Below, one piece after another: positions 24,983-35,155 of a stretch of 64,000 nt of DNA. The number at the start of each line of letters is the position of its first letter. The stretch's first letter is position 1. Under the pieces are notes generated by a model that searched no databases, was not told where the DNA came from, and worked only from the letters and a program-made list of their open reading frames with translations. Position numbers and translations under genes: made by a program. Source of the stretch: Chryseobacterium sp. ON_d1 (lineage in GTDB: Bacteria; Bacteroidota; Bacteroidia; Flavobacteriales; Weeksellaceae); contig NZ_BJTC01000009.1 of the NCBI RefSeq assembly GCF_006829085.1, positions 1 through 64,000 on the forward strand, read 5' to 3'.

Positions 24983-26143
24983 ATGAGCGGAACCTTTACT
25001 ATTTTTGATACAGTTGTTATCGTAGGCTTTATACAGGGAATAGCTGCAGCAATAGCTATCGGGCTTTATCCTTCCCTTACTTCAGGGAAAAAAATATTGT
25101 CCGTTATACTAATTACCCTCGCTTTTTTAAGCAGTAAAATATTGCTGCATACGCTGGGATTGTGGCAATATATCGGTTTTCATTATTTTCCTCTGGCCAT
25201 TGATACTCTCATTCAGCCGCTTTTTTATCTGTATACGTGTTTGCTCACGGAAAATAACTTTACACTGAACCGGAGGCAATGGTGGCATTTTGCTCCTGCA
25301 TTGGTCTTTCAGTTTCATGCAATCATTGTGTATGCTGCCAGTCTTATGCAACCTGATATACACGCAATGGATATCATTGCTGAAAAATATCTGTTTTATA
25401 ATGCGGTGAAATGGGCAGAAGATGTTTTTGCCCTTTGTTCAGCAGGTGTTTATTGGTATTTGAGCTTTCGAAAGATACAAATGTACCGGCAATGGCTTTT
25501 TACCAGTCAATCTTCAACCCATTATCCGGAACTGACGTGGCTTCGGAATCTTCTTATCGGAACCGGAATACTTGTACTTGTATTGTTTTTATCTTCTATA
25601 TCATCCAATATTTTACAGCTCAATAATTCATTTCTCTATCTGGAAATATTTTATGGATACATTACTCTTCTGATTTATTTTCTATCTTTTCAGGGATACC
25701 GGACTCTGCTTGCAGCCGAAATGCAGATCATACGGACCTCAGTGAATACAGTTCAGCCGGAAGTTACACATGGGGATATAAAAGCTCCTGTAAATGAAGA
25801 ATATTTTCATACCATTCAATCATTACTGCTGGAACTCATGGAAAAACAAAATCTCTTTCTGGAGTCGGAATTAAGTCTGAAGGATGTTGCAAAAATAACC
25901 GGATTTCCGACAGGGCAGGTTTCTGCTGCCATCAATGCTCAGTTTAATATGAATTTCAGAAGCTGGGTCAACAGCTATCGCGTGGAAGAAGTAAAGAAAA
26001 GACTGAACAATCCGGAATACAGGCATCTCAGCCTTACAGGTATCGCTTTTGACTGCGGTTTTAATTCTGAGGCCAGTTTTTACAGAATTTTCAGAAAACA
26101 TACGGGACATTCTCCCAAAACATATCTTCAATCTGTAAAATGA
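24983..26143 (+). CDS. AraC family regulator with membrane N-terminal domain
   Basis: A 386-residue regulator in which the first 235 or so residues form seven hydrophobic helices, followed by a linker and an AraC helix-turn-helix at about 280-386 (LSLKDVAKITGFPTGQVSAAIN and LTGIAFDCGFNSEASFYRIFRKHTGHSP). This design, common in Bacteroidota, implies sensing in or at the inner membrane while the DNA-binding part is cytoplasmic. Possible targets are the divergent acyltransferase and the downstream C10 protease. Confidence 0.85.
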   Translation: MSGTFTIFDTVVIVGFIQGIAAAIAIGLYPSLTSGKKILSVILITLAFLSSKILLHTLGLWQYIGFHYFPLAIDTLIQPLFYLYTCLLTENNFTLNRRQWWHFAPALVFQFHAIIVYAASLMQPDIHAMDIIAEKYLFYNAVKWAEDVFALCSAGVYWYLSFRKIQMYRQWLFTSQSSTHYPELTWLRNLLIGTGILVLVLFLSSISSNILQLNNSFLYLEIFYGYITLLIYFLSFQGYRTLLAAEMQIIRTSVNTVQPEVTHGDIKAPVNEEYFHTIQSLLLELMEKQNLFLESELSLKDVAKITGFPTGQVSAAINAQFNMNFRSWVNSYRVEEVKKRLNNPEYRHLSLTGIAFDCGFNSEASFYRIFRKHTGHSPKTYLQSVK

Positions 26144-26226
26144 GAGTATTTTAATCACTCTCAAAACCTGTTTTGAGTGGGCTGAGGATTCAGGATACTG
26201 TTTATTTGCTGCATAAAATCTCACTT

Positions 26227-27060
26227 ATGAAGCTTATCAACTTATTATCCGTCATCTTTTTACTGACTGCCAATCCTGCCTGCTCTCAGATCAGTACAGA
26301 ACAAACTCCTGCACAAAAACCTGCTGGAATTGACGCACCTTTCCTGTTGGAAACCAACTGGGACCAGTGGGGGGTATATGCAAAATACACTCCTGAAAAA
26401 CAGGTATTGGGATGCTGGAGCACTGCTCTGGCACAGATCCTTTACTATCACCGCTTAAATCCATCAGGTACTGTTTCCTACAGCTGTTCCAAAGGGTATC
26501 TCATTAAGGATACTTTATCAGATTATTCTCCGGAATGGAAGAATTTTGCAACAGATATCAATAACCGAAGCAAACCGGAAACTATAGATGCAGTGGCCCA
26601 TTATTCCTATCTTACCGCTATAGCCATCAGGAAAGATTTCGGGACTCTCAAATACCTGGAAATGATCAATCCTGCACCTCAGATAGAAAAACATTTCACC
26701 TGTAAAGCTACCTTTTATGTAAGCTTTACCGGAAAGATCCCTTTTTCACAGGAGCAAATGCAGCATATTGCTGAAAAAGAAGAAATCAAACATTTAATAG
26801 ACAGAGACAGCATCATTCTGCTCATCAAAAAAGAGATCAGCCAAAAAAGACCCGTCTACTTTCATATGGGAAATTTTACAACATACGGACATTCGACAGT
26901 CATAGACGGATATCTGGAAAAAAACAATATTTTTTATGTGCATATTAATTACGGTTCGGGTGGTTTCCGTACAGGCTGGTATGATTTATTCAGACCTATT
27001 GACGTAGAAGATGATATCCGTTTACGCGCATTTGTTACCATAGAGCCGATACAGAAATAA
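26227..27060 (+). CDS. C10 family (streptopain-like) cysteine protease
   Basis: A 277-residue exported protein starting at ATG 26227; the longer open frame is not credible because a signal peptide begins here. LTANPAC (C19) could be a lipobox. The C10 pattern is seen: catalytic Cys63 in LGCWSTALAQILYYH and catalytic His222 in GHSTVIDGY, followed by HINYGSGG and GWYD, equivalent to the family NWGWGG. No long propeptide is present, unlike SpeB; the 43 residues before the catalytic domain may serve as a short one. Substrate unknown. Confidence 0.75.
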   Translation: MKLINLLSVIFLLTANPACSQISTEQTPAQKPAGIDAPFLLETNWDQWGVYAKYTPEKQVLGCWSTALAQILYYHRLNPSGTVSYSCSKGYLIKDTLSDYSPEWKNFATDINNRSKPETIDAVAHYSYLTAIAIRKDFGTLKYLEMINPAPQIEKHFTCKATFYVSFTGKIPFSQEQMQHIAEKEEIKHLIDRDSIILLIKKEISQKRPVYFHMGNFTTYGHSTVIDGYLEKNNIFYVHINYGSGGFRTGWYDLFRPIDVEDDIRLRAFVTIEPIQK

Positions 27061-27083
27061 ATTAAAACAATAATTTAAAATGT

Positions 27084-27112
27084 AAAACTCTTCCCGCTGG
27101 AAGAGTTTTTTA
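27084..27112. terminator. terminator between convergent genes
   Basis: AAAACTCTTCC and GGAAGAGTTTT flank CGCT. The rightward T-run overlaps the stop codon of the leftward peroxidase gene. Confidence 0.75.
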
Positions 27113-28252
27113 TGACTTAGGCAACACTGCCGGGTGTATTTTGTATCGGTTGGTGCTTAGAGTTTTCAAAAAGGCTACAATATCAAAAACTTCATCGTCC
27201 GTAAGATTCAGTTTTTCTACCATACCTGATTTGTGAGGGAATTTGGGATCATTGATAGAGTTCTCTTTTGAAGTTTCATCCATCATACCTGTATTGTACA
27301 TCATAACAACGTTGGCCAGCTCAGGAAAAAAGCCATTATGCATATAAGGTTTACTCACAGAAACTTCCCTTAGTGTAGGGGTCTTGAATTTTCCTACATC
27401 TTCATTTTTTTTAGTCACAACATATCTTCCCAGGTCTTCATATTGTGTTCCATAATAACTCAAACCCAGATTGTGAAATTTCTGATCAGAAAAATATGGT
27501 GTGTTGTGACAATTAACACAATTTGCCTTGGTCCGGAATAAATGCAGACCGTTGATTTCAGAATCCGTTAACGCCTCTTTCTTTCCGGCAACAAATTGAT
27601 CAAACCTCGAAGGCGGGCTTATCAGAGAGCGCTCAAATGTAGCAATGGCTTTTGTAATTTTCTCTTCCGTCACTTCTCCGTTTCCGAAAGCTTTCACAAA
27701 AAAGGGTTTATATTCCTTGATCTTACTGATGTTCTTTGTAGCCATTGACATATGAAGATTCATTTCTATCGGGTTTTCAATAGGTGCCTTCACCTGCTCC
27801 TCCAAAGTGGCTGCACGGCCGTCCCAGAAGAATGTTTTGGCATATCCGATGTTCATCAGTGTAGGTGCATTTCTGGTTCCTGTCTGTTTGTTATGTCCCA
27901 GAGAAACCCTACTGCCGTCTGACCATCCTATTTCAGGATTGTGACAGGTTGCACAGGAAATTTGTCCGCTTCCTGATAACCTCGGATCAAAGAACAACAT
28001 TTTCCCCAGTTCCATTTTATCTTCAGAATAAAGATTATCCTCAGGAAAGCTCATTTCTGACAAAGGCCCGATATCCTGAAAGTCCTTTTTCACCTCATCA
28101 AATAATTGAGGAGCAGGCCATTTACTCTGATCTCCGCTGCCATATAATGCACGAAGCTCCTCCACGGTATATCCTGTAGAATCATTAGAAGTATAGCTTA
28201 GTAAACATATTATACCGGTAACCGCCAGAAAAGCAATATATCTGTCTTTCAT
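27110..28252 (-). CDS. di-heme cytochrome c peroxidase (MauG/CcpA family)
   Basis: A 380-residue periplasmic protein with an N-terminal export segment. Two c-type heme sites are seen: CATCH (100-104) and CVNCH (245-249). LGKMLFFDPRLS, FWDGRA and the later KTPTLREV and PYMHNG are typical of di-heme peroxidases that reduce hydrogen peroxide. MauG-type members modify proteins instead, and the sequence alone does not decide. The last Met (GMMDE or KSGM) could ligate one heme. It appears monocistronic. Confidence 0.88.
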   Translation of the reverse strand: MKDRYIAFLAVTGIICLLSYTSNDSTGYTVEELRALYGSGDQSKWPAPQLFDEVKKDFQDIGPLSEMSFPEDNLYSEDKMELGKMLFFDPRLSGSGQISCATCHNPEIGWSDGSRVSLGHNKQTGTRNAPTLMNIGYAKTFFWDGRAATLEEQVKAPIENPIEMNLHMSMATKNISKIKEYKPFFVKAFGNGEVTEEKITKAIATFERSLISPPSRFDQFVAGKKEALTDSEINGLHLFRTKANCVNCHNTPYFSDQKFHNLGLSYYGTQYEDLGRYVVTKKNEDVGKFKTPTLREVSVSKPYMHNGFFPELANVVMMYNTGMMDETSKENSINDPKFPHKSGMVEKLNLTDDEVFDIVAFLKTLSTNRYKIHPAVLPKS

Positions 28253-28402
28253 TTATTTTAATGATAAATACTGAGCATTACAAAGATAGCTTTATTAATC
28301 GCTGCTACAAAAAAGTTGAATTCTACAACATCAGAAAAAATTATCAGAGAAAAATAATTTGTACTGTTTATTATTAACTAAAAACTGGCAGACAGTGTAT
28401 TT

Positions 28403-28846
28403 CTACGGATTTTGAAAAACAGACTGAAAATTAAATGCATAAGAAGAGGGACCATTTTCCTGCAAATATTTTAAACGTTTCAATGCTTCCTCTATATCTG
28501 GATATTCATCATTTTTAATCCACCAAAGTGCATAGTAAGCTTTTCCATATTTTTGAAACCATTCTTTTCTTCTTCTCAGAAAATCAACGTGAAATGTCTT
28601 ATAAGTAAAATATTCCAGCGATTCTATATTTCTCCATACGGATAGATTGATGATAACCTGCTCATCATTTAACGGATTAAAGCCTGTTGCATTGTTCTCA
28701 TCATCTTTCAGTCTCCAGATAAACCCATCACTTTCTTCGGCCAATTGGTTTACTGAATCAAGGTGGTCTACAAACTCTTTCATTACAGGGTCTTCAATGT
28801 TGGCCCCGATCATTCTGGCAACATTAATTTGTGCTAAGTGGTACAT
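28403..28846 (-). CDS. DUF3291 family protein
   Basis: A 147-residue protein beginning MYHLAQINVARM, the family hallmark. The frame is open to 28981, but the extension overlaps the divergent HxlR promoter, so ATG at 28846 is used. It looks like a dimeric alpha-beta barrel monooxygenase-type fold (GFIWRL, WRNIESLEYFTY, WWIKNDEYP). Function is unknown. It diverges from an HxlR regulator 93 bases away and is a plausible target of it. Confidence 0.75.
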   Translation of the reverse strand: MYHLAQINVARMIGANIEDPVMKEFVDHLDSVNQLAEESDGFIWRLKDDENNATGFNPLNDEQVIINLSVWRNIESLEYFTYKTFHVDFLRRRKEWFQKYGKAYYALWWIKNDEYPDIEEALKRLKYLQENGPSSYAFNFQSVFQNP

Positions 28847-28939
28847 TTTTTTATTTCTTTTATTCTGATTAATATTGTGTAAAAATAGGTCCTGTACCAT
28901 GAGTATAAAATAACTATCCATATAGATACTACTAAAAAA

Positions 28940-29302
28940 ATGAAAAAAGAATGTGAGACTTCCTATATCAATGTTGATCAAAAATCTTATCCCTGTGCAG
29001 TAAGTTACGTCATGGATCTCATTGGAGGAAGATGGAAAGGTGTCATTTTATGCCACTTAAAAAATGGGGATAAAAGGTTTGGCGAACTGAAGAAAGACCT
29101 TTCTTTTATTACAGAAACAACGTTAAGTATCCAGCTGAGACAACTGGAAAGAGACCAGCTGATAACACGGACTGTATTCGGAACAAAGCCTCCTGTAAAA
29201 GTTGTATATAGTCTTTCAGATTTGGGGTTGTCATTTACTCCATTATTGGATCACATCAATGATTGGGGTAAAATGATTCTGAAAGATAAAAAAGATACTT
29301 AA
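28940..29302 (+). CDS. HxlR family transcriptional regulator
   Basis: A 120-residue winged-helix regulator. CAVSYVMDLIGGRWKGVILCHL with Cys19 is the family signature, followed by the recognition region (TETTLSIQLRQLERDQLI) and wing (KVVYSLSDLG). Relatives sense reactive electrophiles or formaldehyde through Cys. It probably controls the divergent DUF3291 gene. A terminator follows. Confidence 0.85.
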   Translation: MKKECETSYINVDQKSYPCAVSYVMDLIGGRWKGVILCHLKNGDKRFGELKKDLSFITETTLSIQLRQLERDQLITRTVFGTKPPVKVVYSLSDLGLSFTPLLDHINDWGKMILKDKKDT

Positions 29303-29347
29303 AAATGTGCACTCAGACTTTTGACTGGGCAGTAAATATTCTGTAAA

Positions 29348-29386
29348 ATAAAACCCGCGCTAAACAATTTTACTGCGGGTTTATTA
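29348..29386 (+). terminator. terminator after hxlR-like gene
   Basis: AAACCCGC and GCGGGTTT form a stem around a 16-base loop, followed by ATTAT. Confidence 0.6.
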
Positions 29387-29496
29387 TAAATGTTAGTGTT
29401 TAGACAAAGGATAATCTCAAATTCATTTACTGCTTATCATTAGATTACAATTTTACAAAATATCACTTAAAAACTCCGGTATAAATATCAAAAACG

Positions 29497-29530
29497 AACA
29501 ATCCCATAAACAGCTGTTTATGGGATTGTT
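29497..29530 (-). terminator. terminator of dnaK
   Basis: AACAATCCCATAAACAG and its exact complement meet without a loop, a 17-base self-complementary stem followed on the minus strand by a T-run. It lies 30 bases after the dnaK stop. Confidence 0.8.
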
Positions 29531-29559
29531 CTATATTTTATTAATGGTTTAATTAATAC

Positions 29560-31458
29560 TTATTTTACTTCTTCGAAGTCTGCATCCTGTACATCCTCAC
29601 CTCCTGCATTACCACCAGGGTTCTGAGCTCCTGCACCTGCATCAGCACCTGGCTGTTGACCAGCTGCATATAACTCTTCAGAAGCGGCCATCCATGCTGC
29701 ATCTAATGCTTCAGTTTTAGCTTTTACATCATCCGCATTTTTAGCTTCGAAAGCTGTTTTTAATTCTGCATGAGCTGCCTCAATAGCTGCTTTTTTGTCA
29801 GCAGAAAGTTTTTCACCGAATTCTTTCAGTTGCTTTTCAGTCTGGAAGATCAATCCGTCAGCTTTGTTGAAGATTTCAACTTCTTCTTTTCTTTTAGCAT
29901 CTGCTGCAGAGTTTTCCTGAGCTTCTTTCTTCATTCTTTCGATTTCTTCCTCAGAAAGACCTGAAGAAGCCTGGATTTTAATAGACTGCTCTTTACCGGT
30001 TCCTTTATCTTTAGCAGATACACTTAGGATACCGTTAGCATCAATATCGAAAGTTACTTCAATCTGAGGAACTCCTCTTGGTGCTGGCGGAATATCTGTA
30101 AGGTCAAATCTACCGATTTCCTTGTTATCATTGAACATAGGTCTTTCTCCTTGTCCAACTCTGATGCTTACAGCCGGCTGGTTGTCAGAAGCTGTAGAGA
30201 ATACTTCAGATTTTTTGGTTGGGATCGTCGTGTTTGCTTCAATTAATTTAGTGAATACAGAACCCATCGTTTCGATTCCTAAAGAAAGTGGTGTAACGTC
30301 AAGAAGTAATACGTCTTTAACATCTCCTGTCAATACACCTCCCTGAATAGCAGCACCAATTGCTACCACCTCATCAGGGTTCACTCCTTTAGATGGTTTT
30401 TTACCGAAGAATTTTTCTACTTCTTCCTGGATGATCGGGATTCTTGTAGATCCCCCAACCAGAATTACTTCATCGATATCAGAAGTTGATAAACCAGCAT
30501 CTTTTAATGCTTTAGCAACAGGCTCCATAGATCTTCTTACAAGATCCGCAGATAACTGCTCGAACTTAGCCTTTGTTAAAGTCTTCACCAAGTGTTTAGG
30601 ACCTGTAGCAGTAGCTGTGATATATGGTAAGTTGATTTCAGTCTGAGGAGAAGAAGATAATTCAATTTTAGCTTTTTCAGCCGCTTCTTTCAATCTTTGA
30701 AGAGCAATGGCATCCGCTTTTAAATCTACACCTTCTTCGGCTTTGAACTCGTCAGCCATCCAGTTGATAATCACATCATCGAAGTCATCCCCTCCTAAGT
30801 GAGTATCTCCATTTGTAGACAATACTTCGAATACACCGTCTCCCAAATCAAGGATAGAGATATCAAAAGTACCACCTCCAAGGTCATATACTGCAATTTT
30901 CTGATCTTTATGATTTTTATCAAGACCATAAGCTAATGCTGCAGCTGTAGGCTCGTTGATAATTCTTTCTACTTTAAGTCCAGCGATTTCACCAGCTTCT
31001 TTAGTAGCCTGTCTCTGTGCATCATTGAAGTATGCAGGAACCGTGATCACTGCTCTTGTTACTTCCTGTCCAAGGTAATCTTCAGCAGTTTTCTTCATTT
31101 TCTGAAGAATCATTGCAGAAATTTCCTGTGGTGTATATTCTCTATCGTCGATTTTTACTTTTACAGTATCGTTTGGTCCGGCAACTACTTTATAAGGTAC
31201 TCTTGTAATCTCAGAAGCATCATCTTTAAAGTGTGTTCCAATAAATCTTTTGATAGAGTAAACAGTTTTGGTTGGATTCGTTACCGCCTGTCTTTTTGCA
31301 GGATCACCTACTTTTCTTTCTCCATCTTCCGTAAATGCTACGATAGAAGGAGTTGTTCTTTTACCTTCAGCGTTAGGAATAACAACAGGGTCTTTACCCT
31401 CCATTACAGCAACACAAGAGTTGGTTGTTCCTAAGTCAATTCCAATTATTTTACTCAT
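29560..31458 (-). CDS. dnaK: chaperone Hsp70
   Basis: A 632-residue ATP-dependent chaperone. Signatures: [14 protein letters not shown] near the start, [21 protein letters not shown], and LVGGSTRIP in the ATPase domain, then the linker [13 protein letters not shown] and substrate domain. The tail is acidic and glycine-rich ([18 protein letters not shown]), as normal. Neither grpE nor dnaJ is adjacent, which is usual in this group. No CIRCE-type repeat is obvious upstream. Confidence 0.97.
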   Translation of the reverse strand: MSKIIGIDLGTTNSCVAVMEGKDPVVIPNAEGKRTTPSIVAFTEDGERKVGDPAKRQAVTNPTKTVYSIKRFIGTHFKDDASEITRVPYKVVAGPNDTVKVKIDDREYTPQEISAMILQKMKKTAEDYLGQEVTRAVITVPAYFNDAQRQATKEAGEIAGLKVERIINEPTAAALAYGLDKNHKDQKIAVYDLGGGTFDISILDLGDGVFEVLSTNGDTHLGGDDFDDVIINWMADEFKAEEGVDLKADAIALQRLKEAAEKAKIELSSSPQTEINLPYITATATGPKHLVKTLTKAKFEQLSADLVRRSMEPVAKALKDAGLSTSDIDEVILVGGSTRIPIIQEEVEKFFGKKPSKGVNPDEVVAIGAAIQGGVLTGDVKDVLLLDVTPLSLGIETMGSVFTKLIEANTTIPTKKSEVFSTASDNQPAVSIRVGQGERPMFNDNKEIGRFDLTDIPPAPRGVPQIEVTFDIDANGILSVSAKDKGTGKEQSIKIQASSGLSEEEIERMKKEAQENSAADAKRKEEVEIFNKADGLIFQTEKQLKEFGEKLSADKKAAIEAAHAELKTAFEAKNADDVKAKTEALDAAWMAASEELYAAGQQPGADAGAGAQNPGGNAGGEDVQDADFEEVK

Positions 31459-31556
31459 AATATTTTATATTTTTTCTATTTTTAATTTAATTTACACTCT
31501 CAATTTCTCAATATCTGTACCATTCGAAGAAATATGACAAAATGACACAATAAAAG

Positions 31557-31583
31557 TAAAAACCCCGATAAAATCGAGGTTTT
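31557..31583 (-). terminator. terminator of the metalloprotease gene
   Basis: AAAACCTCGAT and ATCGgGGTTTT on the minus strand flank TTT, with one mismatch. It lies between the metalloprotease stop and the dnaK promoter region. Confidence 0.65.
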
Positions 31584-31610
31584 GTATAATTTTACATGGA
31601 AATATTTTCA

Positions 31611-32849
31611 TTATTTCTTGATAAACTTCATGGATTTTACGAAGTCTTTGCCATTATAAGTTCTTACATAGTAAACACCGCTGACAAAATCTTTCACATC
31701 AATTTTATCTGTTTCATTCTTAATGAACGCTTTTTTAACTAATCTTCCTTCAGCATTGAAAATCTCCACTTCGTTGATCGGTGCCAAAGGAGAAGCAATA
31801 GAAATATACTGCGTGGTAGGATTCGGGAAAAGATTGATAGAATTGGCCTTTTCAACTTCATTTACTGATAAAAATGCGCATGCATTGGAATTCAGAAGAC
31901 TTGCCCTCGGCCCTGCCATTGTATTGGTCTTGATTGTTTTCTGATCATTGGTAAAGAAAGCCATTTCTGTATCTGTCACATAATCCATAAAATTCATAAA
32001 CATAGCGCCATTTGCAGTAGGCGTACACATAAAAGAATTATCCGGAAAAACATTCCCCCCATAATGAGCATCATTAATGGCAGGCGTATCTGCACAGCCA
32101 TCATCATTATCCAGTGTTCCACATGCACTTCCATCTTCTCCCCATGGGTGAAGAAATCCGAAATAATGTCCTATTTCATGCGTAGCTGTTCGTCCTCCAT
32201 TATAGGGATATGTAGCAGCACCGGTGGTTCCGAAATATTTATAACCAATGGCAAGACCGTCTTCCGGGTATCCGGCTGCATCTGGCAAATACGCCCATCC
32301 CAGGTATGGACTAGGCATATTTCCTACCCATATGTTCAGGTATTTGGTAGGATCCCATGCTGTAAGTCCTGAAGACAGATAATATTGGTTGGCAAAATCA
32401 AAATTTGAAGCAACAGACTTTCTTTCTATTCCTGTTGTAGAAGCTCCGGTAGGAGTTTTTGTTGCCATACAGAAATTCAGCTCCATATCTGCGGCATAAG
32501 GTTGAAATGCAGCAGGCACTACAGAATTAAAATCCGCATTCAGCTTTCTGAAATCATTATTAAGAACAGCTATCTGTGAAGCAATCTGAGCATCAGAAAT
32601 ATTCTGTGCTGCATTTCCATACAGGACATGTACTACAACCGGGATAGTCACTACAGTCTGGCCATTTTTAGCTGTGGTATTCGCTGCTGCACTTTTGCTC
32701 GTTAAATAATTTCTTAAATCTTCTTTTTTTGCCAGAGCCTGCGGATTTCTCGCATAAAACTCCTTCATTTTCAAATCAGTGGCACATGCTCTCTGACCAT
32801 ACACATTAGCCATAAGAAAGCCGGCGGTCAATAGTAAAATTTTTTTCAT
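31611..32849 (-). CDS. T9SS-exported M43 (pappalysin-like) zinc metalloprotease
   Basis: A 412-residue secreted protease starting at ATG 32849, where the signal peptide begins (1-19). The catalytic domain spans about 65-310, with HEIGHYFGFLH (His224, Glu225, His228, His234) binding zinc and FMDY providing the Met-turn. Cys pairs near GSACGT, DGCADT and FMCTP are typical. The last 80 residues are a T9SS type A sorting domain (LFPNP, VYYVRTYNG, KFIKK). Family members cleave extracellular proteins. Followed by its own terminator. Confidence 0.9.
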   Translation of the reverse strand: MKKILLLTAGFLMANVYGQRACATDLKMKEFYARNPQALAKKEDLRNYLTSKSAAANTTAKNGQTVVTIPVVVHVLYGNAAQNISDAQIASQIAVLNNDFRKLNADFNSVVPAAFQPYAADMELNFCMATKTPTGASTTGIERKSVASNFDFANQYYLSSGLTAWDPTKYLNIWVGNMPSPYLGWAYLPDAAGYPEDGLAIGYKYFGTTGAATYPYNGGRTATHEIGHYFGFLHPWGEDGSACGTLDNDDGCADTPAINDAHYGGNVFPDNSFMCTPTANGAMFMNFMDYVTDTEMAFFTNDQKTIKTNTMAGPRASLLNSNACAFLSVNEVEKANSINLFPNPTTQYISIASPLAPINEVEIFNAEGRLVKKAFIKNETDKIDVKDFVSGVYYVRTYNGKDFVKSMKFIKK

Positions 32850-33082
32850 GGAAATATTATATATATAACCGGCAAATATAATCATTATTCTAAATTTTAC
32901 TTCGTAAAACTAAAAATCCTCGTTTTTTTTAGAAATAAATAATAATATGTCTGGTAACATAATTATTTCTCAGTTTTATAGGAAGCAATTCACTCCTCTT
33001 AAAAATTAATCAAAGTTTAACCTAAGAAATAGAGGAAGAATCTTTACGAATTATTATTTTTGATAAAATATACACATTCAGA

Positions 33083-35155
33083 ATGTCATTACACTTTAAT
33101 CCACGGGATATTACTTGGCTTGCCTTTAATGAAAGAGTTTTACAGGAAGCCATGGACGAAAAGGTTCCTTTACATTTAAGAATACGTTTCCTCGGAATCT
33201 TCTCCAACAACTTAGACGAGTTTTTCAGAGTGCGTGTAGCCGGATTAAAGCGCGCCATGGATTTTAAAGAAAAAGTAATTGCTGAATCTTTCTACCAGCC
33301 CCCTTCCAAGATCCTTCAGCGCATCAACGAAATAGTGATGCGACAGCAGCAGAACTTCGATAAAACCTGGAAAAAAATCCAGAACGAAATGGCTGAACAT
33401 AAAGTTTTCATTAAGAATTCCAAAAACCTGACCGCAAAACAAAAAGAATTTGTCAGACAGTATTTTGATGAAGTGGTAGAATCCAATGTGATCCCGATCC
33501 TTCTTCATGAAAATACACCGATGCCTTATTTGAGGGATAAAAGTCTTTATCTGGGAGTAGCCATGAGAAAGAAAGACTGGCAGTATTCCAGTAATTATGC
33601 AATTATTGAAATTCCTTCCCGCTTTGTAGGCAGATTCGTATTATTGCCAACGGAAGATCCGGAAGAAAAAAATGTAATGCTGCTGGAAGATGTTATTACC
33701 TTCAATCTTCCGCATATATTTTCTTATTTCGGGTATGATGAATTTGCAGCCAATGCTTTTAAGGTGACAAAAGATGCCGAACTGGATCTGGACAATGACA
33801 TCAGAACCAACTTCGCAGAAAAAATAGAAAAAGGACTCAAAAACCGAAGAAAAGGAAAGCCTACCCGTTTCGTCTTTGATAAAGATATGGATAAAGCCTT
33901 GCTGGAGCTCCTCATCAGGAAACTGAACTTAACGAAAAAAGACAGTATCATTCCAGGAGGAAAAATCCATAATTTCAAACACTTTATGGATTTTCCTGAT
34001 GTTTTTGAAGCCTATGAAAGGCCGGAGGAGAGAACTTCTTTTACCCATCAGGCCTTTGAACATGGAGAAAGAGTGACAGATGTTATCCTGAAAGAAGATG
34101 TCCTGCTTACTTTCCCTTACCACAAATACAATCCGGTAATAGACCTTCTTCGTGAAGCCGCGATGGATCCGGACGTAAAATCAATACAGATTACCGCTTA
34201 CCGTCTGGCGAGCAGCTCAAAGATTATCAATGCATTGATCTATGCTGCAAGAAACGGTAAGGAAGTAACAGTAATGCTGGAACTTCAGGCCAGATTCGAT
34301 GAAGAATCCAATCTGGAATGGAAAGATATGCTGGAACCGGAAGGAATTACCGTTCTGGTTGGGCTTCCCAACAAAAAAGTACATGCCAAGCTCTGTGTGA
34401 TCAAAAAAAGAGCCCATAACAAAACCATTCAGTATGGATTCGTAAGCACAGGGAACTTCAACGAAAAAACAGCAAGAATATATGGAGACCATCTGCTGAT
34501 GACAGCCGATCGTGGCATCATGGCAGATATCAATAAAGTTTTCAATGTGCTGAAAAAACCAAAAGATGATTATCTTCCTGTTTTGAAAACATGTAAAAAT
34601 TTATTAGTTTGCCCCCAGTTTATGCGTGAAAAGATTGTTCATCATATCGATAAGGAAATTGAGGAGGCTAAAGCAGGACGAAAAGCTGAGATCATCGTAA
34701 AAGTAAACTCTATGAGTGACCGTTCCCTGATCGAGAAAATATATGAAGCTGCCAAAGCCGGAGTGGTGACCAGAATGATCGTAAGAGGAATCTATTGTGC
34801 CGTAAATCAAAAGGAATTCAAAGAAAAAATAAAAGCCATCAGTATTGTAGACGAATACCTGGAACACGCCAGAGTTATGTATTTTTACAATAAAGGGGCT
34901 GAGGATATGTACATTTCTTCTGCAGACTGGATGACCAGAAACCTTGACTACAGAATTGAAGCAGCCGCTAAAATCACTGACAAGAATCTGAAGAAAGAAT
35001 TAAAAGACATTCTTGATATTCAGCTCAGAGATAATGTAAAAGCAAGGATTTTAGACAAGAAACTGAGCAATGAATACGTAAGGAATGATAAAAAAGAATG
35101 CCGTTCACAAATAGAAACCTATACATATTTAAAAGCTAAAACAAGCAAAAAATGA
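33083..35155 (+). CDS. ppk1: polyphosphate kinase 1
   Basis: A 690-residue enzyme that reversibly polymerises ATP gamma-phosphate into polyphosphate. The phospholipase-D-like active sites are seen in KVHAKLCVI (catalytic His) and STGNFNEKTARIYGDH, with a second in NLDYRIEA. N-terminal FNPRDITWLAFNERVL is typical. The stop overlaps the ppx ATG by four bases, so the two products are translationally coupled, and polyphosphate synthesis and breakdown are jointly expressed. Confidence 0.95.
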   Translation: MSLHFNPRDITWLAFNERVLQEAMDEKVPLHLRIRFLGIFSNNLDEFFRVRVAGLKRAMDFKEKVIAESFYQPPSKILQRINEIVMRQQQNFDKTWKKIQNEMAEHKVFIKNSKNLTAKQKEFVRQYFDEVVESNVIPILLHENTPMPYLRDKSLYLGVAMRKKDWQYSSNYAIIEIPSRFVGRFVLLPTEDPEEKNVMLLEDVITFNLPHIFSYFGYDEFAANAFKVTKDAELDLDNDIRTNFAEKIEKGLKNRRKGKPTRFVFDKDMDKALLELLIRKLNLTKKDSIIPGGKIHNFKHFMDFPDVFEAYERPEERTSFTHQAFEHGERVTDVILKEDVLLTFPYHKYNPVIDLLREAAMDPDVKSIQITAYRLASSSKIINALIYAARNGKEVTVMLELQARFDEESNLEWKDMLEPEGITVLVGLPNKKVHAKLCVIKKRAHNKTIQYGFVSTGNFNEKTARIYGDHLLMTADRGIMADINKVFNVLKKPKDDYLPVLKTCKNLLVCPQFMREKIVHHIDKEIEEAKAGRKAEIIVKVNSMSDRSLIEKIYEAAKAGVVTRMIVRGIYCAVNQKEFKEKIKAISIVDEYLEHARVMYFYNKGAEDMYISSADWMTRNLDYRIEAAAKITDKNLKKELKDILDIQLRDNVKARILDKKLSNEYVRNDKKECRSQIETYTYLKAKTSKK

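Noticed and set aside
26160..26177. CTCAAAAC/GTTTTGAG palindrome as terminator of the AraC gene
   Set aside because: No T-run follows on either side and the next gene starts 50 bases on, so it is too weak to annotate.
31459..31556. CIRCE-type heat-shock operator before dnaK
   Set aside because: I looked for the inverted TTAGCACTC motif and did not find it.
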